Positions 23,709-32,073 are shown, numbered from the stretch's first letter. The stretch is DNA of 37,494 nucleotides from Christensenella sp. UBA4263 (GCA_002395225.1 DGWH01000094.1:5364-42857); one strand, 5' to 3'. Numbers and translations: made by a program. Notes: generated from the letters alone by a model not told the origin.

Positions 23709-25631
23709 ATGCGTCTTTTACGTTCTAAGCTGGTCCCTGTTCTTTTCCTGTGTTCCATGCTCATTGCCCTGTCAGGCATGGCAGAAAACGACGCTGTCAC
23801 GAAGGAAGAGGAAGTGCTGCCTCAGTTTCTCCGCTCCCTTCCGATATCCGAGGATGATCCGGCCCGGCATCAGATGCTGGAGGATCAGATGATGTCCTAT
23901 CAGCACGGACAGGTTTACAGCGATGTGAACCATTCCGGCACCGGAACGGAGGATTCCGGCCTTCTGATTGGTGGAAATGCCGCATCCGGTCATGACGGCA
24001 TTCAGGAAGACCGGGACAGAAATGACTTTAATGGGATTTTCCCATCGACCGACATCTATATCAACCCGAACCGCCTGACGTACCGCAACGGGATGATTGA
24101 ATACACGTTCTATTCCAATCAGTTCCACTTCAACAGCACAACCCGGATTGACCCGGGCAGTATTTCCATTCAGGGCGTGAACACGGTCATATCCTCCTAC
24201 CGGCAGCTGATCCCGGATCCGCTTCATCCCGGACATATTGAACCGGATAACGCCATCGACTGGCGGGGCGTGGTCTATACCGGCGGCATTTCCAAAACGG
24301 GTTCGGATGATCAGGGAAACCCCAGGGAAACGGTGGTGCGCAACGAGGATGCCCATGGAAACAGCCGCCTGTTTTCTGTCCGGTACAAGGATGCGGTCAC
24401 CGACCGGAACGGAAAGTTTTATGACCTCGTTCTGACGTTTACCCAGATTACCTTCGTCGCAGACGCGGATGTTCAGGGCGATCTTCCGGTCATGGAGGAA
24501 AATGCCCTCCGGGTATCCCCGACGCTGTGGGACGGAACGTCCTATACCGTGAAGGGCATTGCGGATGATCCCGAAGGGGTGCGAATCGGTGCCCGATATG
24601 AATTTAATTACAGCATTCAGGACCGGGACGGGCGGCAGCCATTTGGGTATCTCATGTTTTCCGTTGAGGATCTGGATAAAGCCAGCATGGCCTCCTCGGT
24701 TGCCTCCGGTGCCGACTGGGGATTGAATGAGAGAGGGAATGATTTCCGCTGGGCGGAAGGATTTGCCATCCTTGAGGGAGCACAGTCCTACGCCATCACG
24801 CCCTACTTCAATCACAAACTGAAAGACAGTCAGAACCTGGTGATTGACAACGGAGAGGGGGATACCCGGCCGATACGGGTTTCCCGTCTTCCCGGAACAC
24901 AGGCGGATGGAACCTGCAACGGTCTCCTGTTTACCACCTCTGTCACCGCTGTTTCCGGTCAGGGAACCCGGGATGATTCCAATACCATGGATTCCGGCTT
25001 TGCCGCGCTCATCAGCCCCGGCGGTTCCATGCTGGCCACCCTGTCCTCCGGACGAATGGAAAACGAGAAAATCGTGCTTTTCGATGTCCATGCCGCCTAT
25101 CGGGTCCAAAAAGCCTGCAGCAACGGCGGAACCGTGGTTTCCATTGAGCAGGAAGACGGGCATTCCGTTGAAAATGCCTCTGTCAACCGGGTTGTGGGCG
25201 GCGGCCAGACCGTTTCCTATGCGATTATGCCGGATGATGAGTATGCGATTTACAGCATTCGGATTGATGAAAAACGATTCCGTTTCAGCAATCTGAAATG
25301 GCGCCGTCTCCTGACCGCCATACCGACCGCGCAGTATGAAATTGATGAACAGTACGGACGATGGGCAACCAGCACGACCTACACCTTTACCCGGGAGGAA
25401 AGCGGCAAAGTCGTCTTTTCCTTTGAAAACATCCAGGACAACCATGAGGTGTACGTCGATTTTATGCCCATCAATCAGCTCCCGAATGATCTTGAATTCA
25501 ATACGGCCATTGTCGGACACCGGAGAATACGGACAACACAGAAAATTGCCATTTTCCTGATCGCCTCTCTCGCAGCGCTGGTGTTTGCTGCAACCATCCT
25601 CTGGATGCGCGGCGACGGGAAAAGGAAGTAA
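23709..25631 (+). CDS. Large secreted, C-terminally membrane-anchored protein of unknown function
   Basis: 640 residues. Signal peptide: MRLLRSKLVPVLFLCSMLIALSGMA, with likely cleavage after SGMA. A C-terminal helix (about 612-632, IAIFLIASLAALVFAATILW) is followed by a basic tail, RGDGKRK, so the bulk lies outside the cell. The ectodomain is rich in strands and aromatic, Asp and Asn residues. Near 460-600 it contains two patches resembling listeria-type beta repeats (GGTVVSIEQEDGHSV..YAIMPDDEYAIYSIRID and YTFTREESGKVVFSFENIQDN). No catalytic motif is recognised. Its place between the hydrolase and the acetylation genes suggests a polymer-binding or assembly role. ATG 23709 follows GGAGAGGA. 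Confidence 0.7.
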   Translation: MRLLRSKLVPVLFLCSMLIALSGMAENDAVTKEEEVLPQFLRSLPISEDDPARHQMLEDQMMSYQHGQVYSDVNHSGTGTEDSGLLIGGNAASGHDGIQEDRDRNDFNGIFPSTDIYINPNRLTYRNGMIEYTFYSNQFHFNSTTRIDPGSISIQGVNTVISSYRQLIPDPLHPGHIEPDNAIDWRGVVYTGGISKTGSDDQGNPRETVVRNEDAHGNSRLFSVRYKDAVTDRNGKFYDLVLTFTQITFVADADVQGDLPVMEENALRVSPTLWDGTSYTVKGIADDPEGVRIGARYEFNYSIQDRDGRQPFGYLMFSVEDLDKASMASSVASGADWGLNERGNDFRWAEGFAILEGAQSYAITPYFNHKLKDSQNLVIDNGEGDTRPIRVSRLPGTQADGTCNGLLFTTSVTAVSGQGTRDDSNTMDSGFAALISPGGSMLATLSSGRMENEKIVLFDVHAAYRVQKACSNGGTVVSIEQEDGHSVENASVNRVVGGGQTVSYAIMPDDEYAIYSIRIDEKRFRFSNLKWRRLLTAIPTAQYEIDEQYGRWATSTTYTFTREESGKVVFSFENIQDNHEVYVDFMPINQLPNDLEFNTAIVGHRRIRTTQKIAIFLIASLAALVFAATILWMRGDGKRK

Positions 25632-25658
25632 GATTTCTCGAAAGGGTAAAAAGCCGAA

Positions 25659-27236
25659 ATGAAGGACTACTCCTGGCGCATCAGGATTCGCATGCTGATC
25701 GCCGTCTGTTTTCTGCTCGTGATTGCAGCCGCCGGGCTGATCAACTGGCGGCTGGTGGAAAAGCCGGTTCAGGGCTTTATGGATGGCCGCAGTCAGTTTC
25801 ACGAGATGACGGAAAACATTGAAAAAGAATATCAGTCAGGGGACTTTTTCCCCAGACAGGCCATGATCAACCTGAATGGTCTGGCCGCCCGCGTTGCCGG
25901 ATTCCGGCATTACAATGGCATTGTGCTCCTTGATGGACACACCCTTGCCGGCGAACTGATTCCCAACCGGGATACAGGTCCATGGTACAGCGGCATTACC
26001 GAGCTGTCGCAGAGTCTCAAAAAACACAATATCCCGTTTCTCTATATCCAGGCGCCGTATAAAATTGCCTACGACGGGAGCAATCTGCCTGCCGGTCTCA
26101 GCGACTATGGCAATCAGATTGCCGACCGGCTGCTGCATGCGCTTCAGCATGAAAACGTCAATACCCTGGACCTGCGGGAATGGATTTCTGCGGATGCGAA
26201 GCAGGTAGAGACCTATTTTTACAAGACGGACAATCACTGGAACACCGATGGAACGTTCGTCGCTTTCACACAAATCATCCGCTGGATTCAGGAAACCCTT
26301 TATCCGGATCTGAATGTCGAATACGCAGACCGTTCGCTGTGGGAACATCACGTCCTTTCCAATCCGTTTCTCGGCAATCTTGGCAAGCGCGTCGGGCAGT
26401 ACTATGCCGGAACGGATTCACCGGAATGGGTCATTCCGCGTTTTACCACCTATATGTCCGCCAGCATGCCCGCCAGCCGGCTGTTCTATTCCGGCTCCTT
26501 CCGGAATGCCAATCTGCAGCTGGAACATGCCACAAGCCGGGAGCTGTTTACCAACGCCGAATACGACCTGTTTATGGGCGGCGATTATCCCGAGATCGTC
26601 CATAAGAATTCGGAAGCGCCTAACCGGCTGAAAGTACTGATTGTGAAGGACAGCTTCATGCGGCCGCTGGAAGGACTCCTGTCAACGATGTTCACCGAGC
26701 TGACGACGCTGGATCTGAACCGGTATGATGAAATGACCCTGCATGAATACATCGCCCTGAACCGGCCGGACATCGTTCTGATGATGGTCTCACCGGCTGA
26801 AATCGGTTCAGCTGCAGTTAACCGGTTCGGCGGGGATGAGCCTCAGATCGTGGGGAACGGCAGCCGAAAGCCTCTCGTAGATCATGCCACGCTGAACATT
26901 GAGGCAACGGAGAGCAACCGGCGGTTTGGAACGTTTCCGCTGACCCTTGAGCCGGGGAAAACCTATGAAGTCACCATTGAGGGCATCCATATCTCAAAAG
27001 GGGTTTCGGATGGCGTCAGCATCGGGGTGTACAGTCCGGGACTCAACAAAATGGTCTGTTATACGGTCGCCGATGTGAATCTGGCGAACCGGTACGGCGA
27101 AAAATGGCGTTTCCGGGTGCCGGATCATCTCCCGGATAATGAAAAGGTTACACTGCAGTTTTACAGCGGAATTGCCGGAAAAACCGCCGGCATCACAACT
27201 GTTTACAGCGGCCTGACGGTCAGGGAGGTGGAATAA
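25659..27236 (+). CDS. AlgJ/AlgX-like (DHHW) SGNH-type polysaccharide O-acetyltransferase
   Basis: 525 residues with one N-terminal helix (about 9-30) and an extracellular SGNH-like domain. The catalytic signatures are YKTDNHWNTDGTF (Asp191, His193) and the nucleophile-type Ser332 in VLIVKDSFMRPL, in the order expected for AlgJ/AlgX/DHHW proteins. Residues about 400-525 form a beta-sandwich with PLTLEPGKTYEVTIEGIHIS and LQFYSGIAGKTAG, a likely carbohydrate-binding module. Such proteins take acetyl from the MBOAT partner and place it on the extruded polymer. The partner gene AlgI-like overlaps it by one base (TAATG). It is preceded by AAAGGGTAAAA, a weak ribosome binding site. Confidence 0.82.
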   Translation: MKDYSWRIRIRMLIAVCFLLVIAAAGLINWRLVEKPVQGFMDGRSQFHEMTENIEKEYQSGDFFPRQAMINLNGLAARVAGFRHYNGIVLLDGHTLAGELIPNRDTGPWYSGITELSQSLKKHNIPFLYIQAPYKIAYDGSNLPAGLSDYGNQIADRLLHALQHENVNTLDLREWISADAKQVETYFYKTDNHWNTDGTFVAFTQIIRWIQETLYPDLNVEYADRSLWEHHVLSNPFLGNLGKRVGQYYAGTDSPEWVIPRFTTYMSASMPASRLFYSGSFRNANLQLEHATSRELFTNAEYDLFMGGDYPEIVHKNSEAPNRLKVLIVKDSFMRPLEGLLSTMFTELTTLDLNRYDEMTLHEYIALNRPDIVLMMVSPAEIGSAAVNRFGGDEPQIVGNGSRKPLVDHATLNIEATESNRRFGTFPLTLEPGKTYEVTIEGIHISKGVSDGVSIGVYSPGLNKMVCYTVADVNLANRYGEKWRFRVPDHLPDNEKVTLQFYSGIAGKTAGITTVYSGLTVREVE

Positions 27237-28654
27237 TGCTGCTTGTCAGTATGGAATTCCTTTTCCTTTTTCTCCCAATCACGTTCTGCGTTTATTATTT
27301 CCTGCCTGTCAGGGCCCGCAACGCCTGGCTCGTACTGGCCAGTCTCTTCTTCTATGCATGGGGCAATCTGCAGTACATCCCGCTGATCCTGTTTTCCATT
27401 CTGTTTAATTTTTTCCTTGGAATGCGCCTGGAGGAACTGCAGAAAAAAAGTTCAAAAATCCTGTTTCTCCTGCTGGGAATCGCACTGAATGCCGGCATCC
27501 TGCTGCTTTTCAAGTATGTGCTGTTCCTGCGGCAGATTATCCCCGTACACGGCGAATGGCTGCTCAATGACACTCTTGCCGTAAAAGCACCTCTTGGCCT
27601 GTCTTTCCTGACACTTCGAACCATTGGCTATCTTCTGGACGTGTTCCGGGGGACACCGGCCCAGACACATCCGGTTTCCTTCGCGCTGTATCTTTCCTTT
27701 TTCCCGCAGATGCCCGCAGGACCGCTGACCCATTATACCGCTTTCAGGGATCAGCTTGAAAACAGGCATATCACACTCCGGGCATTTTCAAAAGGGATTA
27801 TCCGCTTCATCGTCGGATTCAATAAAAAAGTGCTTCTGGCCGATATTCTGGCCCGGCTGACCGACCAGATCTTCTATATGCCTTCAAGAAGCGCCGGAAC
27901 CGCGTGGCTTGGCATTGTCAGCTTTGCCCTCCAGATCTATTTTGACTTCAGCGGCTATACGGATATGGCCCTGGGCCTTGGCCGGATGTTCGGCTTCCGT
28001 CTCAGCGAAAACTTCAATTATCCTTACTGGGGCCGAACTGTTTCCGATGTCTGGAACCGATGGCATCTTTCTCTCGGTTCCTGGATGCGGGACTATGTCT
28101 ATATTCCGCTGGGCGGTTCACGGGTCAATCAGTTCCGGCACATACTCAATCTGATGCTCGTCTGGTTTCTGATCGGTCTCCTGCACGGAAGCGGACTGAC
28201 CTTTATTTTCTGGGGGATCTTAAATGGTCTGGCGGTCGTCTTTGAATCCCAGACGCGCATCCGCAGGGATTCCGAACGCTGGCCTGCGCTTCTTCGGGGC
28301 CTGTACCGGATACTGACCCTCCTGTTTATTCTGATCGGCTGGGTATTTTTCCGTTCGGAGTCTTTTTCTGCCGGCATTGGGTATATCCGGGAAATGTTTG
28401 CCCTTGACGGCAATCCATGGGGAAATCCGGAACTGTTTTTCCTGCTTCGCGAATATGCCCTGGTGTTGTTATTCGGCCTTCTTGCCGCTACGCCGCTCTT
28501 TATCCGTTCAAAGGAAAAGCTGCTGGGGATGAGCGATAAAACGGGGGATCTTCTGGTGACTCTGGGGAATATCCTGCAGTTCATTCTGTTTTTCGTCAGT
28601 CTTTCCTCTCTCGTGATGGGAACCCACGTCCCGTTTGTCTTTACCGGAATATAA
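27236..28654 (+). CDS. AlgI-like MBOAT acyltransferase
   Basis: 472 residues with about eleven hydrophobic helices, the size and layout of AlgI/DltB-type MBOAT enzymes. The invariant MBOAT residues are present: RWHLSLGSWMRDYVYIPLGG (His277) and the catalytic His317 in GLLHGSGLTFIFWGILNG; LQIYFDFSGYTDMALG and GLSFLTLRTIGYLLDVF are also typical. It should carry acetyl groups across the membrane from cytoplasmic acetyl-CoA to the AlgJ/AlgX-like protein. The start overlaps the upstream stop by one base, with GGGAGGTGG as ribosome binding site. It is the last gene before the terminator at 28676. Confidence 0.93.
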   Translation: MLLVSMEFLFLFLPITFCVYYFLPVRARNAWLVLASLFFYAWGNLQYIPLILFSILFNFFLGMRLEELQKKSSKILFLLLGIALNAGILLLFKYVLFLRQIIPVHGEWLLNDTLAVKAPLGLSFLTLRTIGYLLDVFRGTPAQTHPVSFALYLSFFPQMPAGPLTHYTAFRDQLENRHITLRAFSKGIIRFIVGFNKKVLLADILARLTDQIFYMPSRSAGTAWLGIVSFALQIYFDFSGYTDMALGLGRMFGFRLSENFNYPYWGRTVSDVWNRWHLSLGSWMRDYVYIPLGGSRVNQFRHILNLMLVWFLIGLLHGSGLTFIFWGILNGLAVVFESQTRIRRDSERWPALLRGLYRILTLLFILIGWVFFRSESFSAGIGYIREMFALDGNPWGNPELFFLLREYALVLLFGLLAATPLFIRSKEKLLGMSDKTGDLLVTLGNILQFILFFVSLSSLVMGTHVPFVFTGI

Positions 28655-28675
28655 TCTCCGGGATCTGAACCTTTT

Positions 28676-28701
28676 GAACCGGCCATGCCGGTTCTTTTTT
28701 T
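28676..28701 (+). terminator. Intrinsic terminator of the exopolysaccharide operon
   Basis: GAACCGGC (28676-28683) pairs with GCCGGTTC (28687-28694) around a three-base loop and is followed by seven T residues. It lies 21 bases after the MBOAT stop and closes the operon. Confidence 0.9.
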
Positions 28702-28707
28702 GACCGG

Positions 28708-28735
28708 TTGTATTTTTAAGTCCCTTGTGTATAAT
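28708..28735 (+). promoter_or_regulatory. Promoter of the TetR regulator gene
   Basis: TTGTAT (28708-28713), 16 bases, then a consensus TATAAT (28730-28735). It lies directly behind the preceding terminator and 75 bases before ATG 28811. Confidence 0.65.
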
Positions 28736-28810
28736 GGGAATCAGGACTGCACACGAGGAAAAATCCCGCTGTGCACGGAATCAGGATATCAGCCTGTCGG
28801 AGGAACAACG

Positions 28811-29395
28811 ATGCCGAAAAAAAGCAGAAATACACGGGGGAAAATCGTCTCAGCCGCATGGAAGCTGTTCTATGATCAGGGCTACGATGAGACAACGATA
28901 GAGGATATTATTTTCGAATCCGGCACATCCAAAGGCTCTTTCTATCATTACTTCAACGGAAAGGACGACCTGCTCAGTACGCTTTCCGTCATCTTTGATG
29001 AAAAGTATGAATCCCTGATTGATGAGATGAAAGAGGAAAAGCCGGCATTTGAGACGATGCTGTTCCTGAACAGGGAATTGTTTGCCCTGATCGATGCCAG
29101 CGTGCCGCTGGAGCTGCTCTCAAGACTGCTCTCCTCGCAGCTGGTCACCCACGGCGAACGCCACCTGCTGGACCGGAACAGGACGTATTTCAAGCTGCTG
29201 CATCAGATTGTGCGCAGGGGACAGGAGCAGGGGGATCTTCGCAGCGATGTGAGCGCAAATGAAATCGTCACCGGCTACGCCATGCTGGAGCGGGGGATGA
29301 TGTATGAATGGTGCCTGAATAACGGAGCTTATTCACTTGCCCAGATGGCCGAAAACCAGATGCCGAAGCTGCTTGAAGGGTATCGAAAAAAATAA
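28811..29395 (+). CDS. TetR/AcrR-family transcriptional regulator
   Basis: 194 residues. The N-terminal 50 or so form a TetR helix-turn-helix: KIVSAAWKLFYDQGYDETTI, then EDIIFESGTSKGSFYHYFNGKDDLL. The rest is the helical ligand and dimerisation domain, with no recognised ligand. ATG 28811 follows GGAGGAACAAC; an in-frame start at 28685 overlaps the terminator and is rejected. The gene is followed by a 366-base intergenic region carrying inverted GTACAG/CTGTAC elements and the promoter of the sodium symporter, so the symporter is a plausible target. Monocistronic. Confidence 0.9.
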   Translation: MPKKSRNTRGKIVSAAWKLFYDQGYDETTIEDIIFESGTSKGSFYHYFNGKDDLLSTLSVIFDEKYESLIDEMKEEKPAFETMLFLNRELFALIDASVPLELLSRLLSSQLVTHGERHLLDRNRTYFKLLHQIVRRGQEQGDLRSDVSANEIVTGYAMLERGMMYEWCLNNGAYSLAQMAENQMPKLLEGYRKK

Positions 29396-29423
29396 TTTCG
29401 GCAAATATTCTAACAATCGTCTA

Positions 29424-29527
29424 CTTTCTGTACAACCAAAAAGACAAGTAAATAAAGGCCTTCTTCGACAATAACTAGAATGCAGTTCAGACTTTTTTCT
29501 GTACTGCATTCTGTATTTACGTACAGT
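29424..29527. promoter_or_regulatory. Long inverted repeat and CTGTAC/GTACAG elements before the symporter promoter
   Basis: AGAATGCAGT (from about 29476) pairs perfectly with ACTGCATTCT (to about 29512), with a further CAGA/TCTG inside. CTGTAC occurs near 29429 and 29489 and its inverse GTACAG at 29521-29526, the last overlapping the -35. This could be a TetR operator region or a terminator for the TetR gene; no T-tract follows the stem. Confidence 0.4.
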
Positions 29528-29545
29528 CACTGCTTTTGCTATAAT
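29516..29545 (+). promoter_or_regulatory. Promoter of the sodium symporter gene
   Basis: TTTACG (29516-29521), 18 bases, then a consensus TATAAT (29540-29545) with extended TGC. Transcription would start near 29552, so both repeat units E1 and E2 lie in a roughly 210-base leader. Confidence 0.65.
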
Positions 29546-29575
29546 GACGCCCGTTACGAAAGAAAAGGAGCAGCC

Positions 29576-29650
29576 CTGCCGCAAAAGCGGCAGTTTGTCA
29601 TCCAGGCCTCAGGCAATGCTGTTCCGGAAAATGACCAAAACTGAGGCCTG
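29576..29650 (+). repeat. Leader repeat unit E1 (type II stem, best preserved)
   Basis: P1 CTGCCGCAAAAGCGGCAG (29576-29593), TTTGTCA (29594-29600), then a perfect 10-bp stem, CAGGCCTCAG (29603-29612) with CTGAGGCCTG (29641-29650). The loop holds GCTGTTCCGGAAAATGACC. GTCA (29597-29600) is complementary to TGAC (29632-29635) in that loop, so a pseudoknot is possible. Confidence 0.7.
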
Positions 29651-29664
29651 ACTAAAGAGCGGCC

Positions 29665-29740
29665 CTGTCGCGCAGCGACAGCTTGTCAGATTCAGGCCTC
29701 AGACAAAGCCGCTCCGGCAAATGACCAAAACTGAGGCCTG
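29665..29740 (+). repeat. Leader repeat unit E2 (type II)
   Basis: P1 CTGTCGCGCAGCGACAG (29665-29681), CTTGTCA (29682-29688), then CAGGCCTCAG (29693-29702) with CTGAGGCCTG (29731-29740). The loop GCCGCTCCGGCAAATGACC is close to that of E1, 89 bases upstream, and the GTCA/TGAC complementarity is kept. AAAGGAGG follows at 29744-29751. Confidence 0.7.
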
Positions 29741-29761
29741 TCTAAAGGAGGCCTCTTTAAC

Positions 29762-31228
29762 GTGAATGTGACTGAAACCATCATTTTTATCCTGTATCTG
29801 GTATTTATGCTGAGCATCGGCATCTACTTCTTCATGAAAAACAAGAATGCCGATGAAAAGGTCTTTTTCCTGGGCGGCCGACAAATGGGTCCGTGGGTTT
29901 CGGCTCTTTCTGCCGGCGCATCCGATATGAGCGCCTGGGTTCTGATGGGACTGCCGGCCTCGGTGTATGCACTCGGACTGGGACAGATCTGGATCGGCGT
30001 GGGCCTGGCCATCGGCTATGCCATTGCCTGGATCCTTGAGGCACCCAGGCTGCGCCGCTTTTCCATCGTGGCCAATGACTCCATCACCATTCCGCAGTAT
30101 CTGACCAACCGTTTTCTTTCCAAATCCTATGTGCTGCAGATCGCCTGCGCACTGATCTTCCTGTTTGCCTATACCATCTACTCGGCCTCATCTATCAAGG
30201 CCTGCGGAACGCTGTTTAACACCGTTATCGGAATGGATGCCACGCAGGCCATGTATCTGGCCGCCGTCATTATTATCGGCTATACGTTCCTGGGCGGTTT
30301 TTCCGCCGTCTGCTGGACCGACTTCTTCCAGGGTCTCCTGATGCTCGGCGCCCTGTTCCTGGTTCCGGTCATCGCCGCCACAAAGCTGGGCGATCTCAGT
30401 GCCATGAATGCGCAGATCGTCGGGGAAACCCCCGGCTATTTCCACGCATTCAACAACTGGAAGGATGTCGTTTCAGGCTTCGGATGGGGCCTCGGCTACT
30501 TTGGCATGCCGCATATCATCATCCGCTTCATGTCCGTGGAATCCCAGAAATCCATCCGCAAGTCTGCCGCCATCGGCATTACCTGGACAACCCTGATTAT
30601 CTTTTTCTCCGTCATCGTCGGCATCATCGGCCGTCTGTATCTTGGCTATGATCAGCAGACGGAAGCCAATTCCCTTGTCTTTATCCGCATGGTGCGCATG
30701 CTGTTCCCGGCGGTTCTTTCCGGTCTGCTCCTCTCCGCAATCCTTGCCGCTGCCATGTCAACGGCGGATTCCCAGCTTCTCTCGGCTGCCTCTGCCTTTG
30801 CCAATGATGTCTACAAGCCCATCATCCGCAAAGGGCAGACCACCGACAAGGAAATGCTGTGGAGCAGCCGAATCATCGTTGCCGTCATCGCCGTCGTTGC
30901 GCTGATCATCGCCTCCAATCCCAATGCCGGTTCCATCATGAGCTTGGTTTCAAACGCATGGGGCGTTTTCGGTGCTGCCTTTGGTCCGGCAATTCTGCTG
31001 AGCCTGTTCTGGAAAAAGTTTACCTATCAGGGCGCTGCTGCCGGGATTATCGTCGGTGCTGCGGTTGATATTCTCTGGCTGACCTTCCTGGCCGGTACGG
31101 GCATCTATGAGATCGTTCCCGGATTTATCATCGGCGGAATCGTTGCCATTCTCGTTTCAAAACTGGGTCCCGCACCCTCTGCGGAAACGGAAAAGCTGTT
31201 TGACCGTGCGGTCGCCTATAATGAATAA
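29762..31228 (+). CDS. putP: PutP-like sodium/proline symporter
   Basis: 488 residues with about thirteen hydrophobic helices of the sodium:solute symporter family. The N-terminal GGRQMGPWVSALSAGASDMS then AWVLMGLPASVYALGL is very close in pattern to PutP, including the helix 2 segment that binds sodium and proline, and LLSAILAAAMSTADSQLLSA is the family helix 9 signature. It should import L-proline with sodium at the cytoplasmic membrane; another amino acid is possible. The start is GTG 29762, about ten bases after AAAGGAGG. Two tandem repeat units occupy the leader, and an intrinsic terminator follows the gene. Confidence 0.85.
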   Translation: MNVTETIIFILYLVFMLSIGIYFFMKNKNADEKVFFLGGRQMGPWVSALSAGASDMSAWVLMGLPASVYALGLGQIWIGVGLAIGYAIAWILEAPRLRRFSIVANDSITIPQYLTNRFLSKSYVLQIACALIFLFAYTIYSASSIKACGTLFNTVIGMDATQAMYLAAVIIIGYTFLGGFSAVCWTDFFQGLLMLGALFLVPVIAATKLGDLSAMNAQIVGETPGYFHAFNNWKDVVSGFGWGLGYFGMPHIIIRFMSVESQKSIRKSAAIGITWTTLIIFFSVIVGIIGRLYLGYDQQTEANSLVFIRMVRMLFPAVLSGLLLSAILAAAMSTADSQLLSAASAFANDVYKPIIRKGQTTDKEMLWSSRIIVAVIAVVALIIASNPNAGSIMSLVSNAWGVFGAAFGPAILLSLFWKKFTYQGAAAGIIVGAAVDILWLTFLAGTGIYEIVPGFIIGGIVAILVSKLGPAPSAETEKLFDRAVAYNE

Positions 31229-31238
31229 CCGATCCCTG

Positions 31239-31267
31239 CCGCGGAGCCATCCGGCTCCGCGGTTTTT
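31239..31267 (+). terminator. Intrinsic terminator after putP
   Basis: CCGCGGAGCC (31239-31248) pairs perfectly with GGCTCCGCGG (31253-31262) around ATCC, followed by five T residues; 10 bases after the stop codon. Confidence 0.93.
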
Positions 31268-31302
31268 CGATGCTCCGGGCCTGGTCCGCCTCACCTTTGG
31301 TC

Positions 31303-31331
31303 TTGTCATCCACTATGCCATCTGCTAAAAT
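31303..31331 (+). promoter_or_regulatory. Promoter of the 211-residue membrane protein gene
   Basis: TTGTCA (31303-31308), 17 bases, then TAAAAT (31326-31331) with extended TGC. Start codon at 31365. Confidence 0.7.
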
Positions 31332-31364
31332 AGGCGGCAAGAAATTCTATGAATGAGGCGGATT

Positions 31365-32000
31365 ATGTCGAAAATCGATTACAAAAAACGGTTAAAAACA
31401 CATTTTCTGTACAGCTGGTGGAAGTATGCGCTTGCGCTCACGCTGAGCCTTTTCGGCGTCTCCCTGGCCTTTGATATGACGGCTTACCGGTCACCGGAGG
31501 ATAAAAAGACCGAACTGTATATCCTGAACGGTTACTGCGATACGGAAGCGCTGCAGCGGGATTTATGGCCGCTTCTGCAGGCAGAATGCCCGGAGCAGGA
31601 GGAACTGATCTCCATGAACATCAACCTCCTGGGGGATGACATGTATGTGCGCATGCAGTATATGACGTATATTGCGGCGCATCAGGGAGATGTTTTTCTG
31701 ATGCCGGAGGCGGAATTCCGCAATCTGATGAGTGAGGAAGGAGCAGAGCAGGTATACGTGGAACTGACGCCGTACATTGAGAGCGGCATCATCGATCCGG
31801 GCGACATTGATCTCACGGCCGGCTATGCAGCGGATTCAAACGGACAGACCGGTCTGTATGCCATTCCGGCAGATTCTCTGACCGGTTTCAGCAAATACCT
31901 GTGCAATCCGGAAAAATCGGTCCTGGCCATCGTCTCCTACGGCGGCAATCTGGATACAGCCGCCCGCCTGATTGGGATCATGCTTCGGACACTGCGGTAA
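31365..32000 (+). CDS. Membrane-anchored protein of unknown function
   Basis: 211 residues: a basic N-terminus (MSKIDYKKRLKTHFLYSWWK), one hydrophobic helix (about 20-40), then an acidic external domain containing TELYILNGYCDTEALQRDLW, GDVFLMPEAEFRNLMSEEGA and ELTPYIESGIIDPG. The alternation of short strands and helices, and the DVFLMP segment, resemble part of an extracellular solute-binding fold, but no family is recognised. ATG 31365 follows GAGGCGG; ATG 31353 is also in frame but has no site. It has its own extended -10 promoter and terminator, so it is a single-gene unit. Confidence 0.65.
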   Translation: MSKIDYKKRLKTHFLYSWWKYALALTLSLFGVSLAFDMTAYRSPEDKKTELYILNGYCDTEALQRDLWPLLQAECPEQEELISMNINLLGDDMYVRMQYMTYIAAHQGDVFLMPEAEFRNLMSEEGAEQVYVELTPYIESGIIDPGDIDLTAGYAADSNGQTGLYAIPADSLTGFSKYLCNPEKSVLAIVSYGGNLDTAARLIGIMLRTLR

Positions 32001-32031
32001 CAGGCATTTTGCCTCTGCATTTTAAACAGGA

Positions 32032-32073
32032 AAGTCAGGATTGACCAGGTGATCGGGTCAAACCTGACTTTTT
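32032..32073 (+). terminator. Intrinsic terminator before the gyrase operon
   Basis: AAGTCAGG (32032-32039) and TTGACC (32041-32046) pair with GGTCAA (32056-32061) and CCTGACTT (32063-32070), with one mismatch between them; T residues follow. Confidence 0.88.

Noticed and set aside
23772..25802. A 676-codon - strand open frame opposite the large secreted protein, and similar long antisense frames elsewhere
   Set aside because: They are by-products of third-position GC bias; none has a ribosome binding site or recognisable domain.
29576..29740. The P1 hairpins of the repeat units as ordinary intrinsic terminators
   Set aside because: The bases after them are TTTGTCA or TTAAGTCA rather than a T-run, and they lie immediately upstream of the genes they should serve.
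29560..29760. CRISPR array
   Set aside because: Only two repeats with related, structured spacers, placed in a gene leader; no cas genes nearby.
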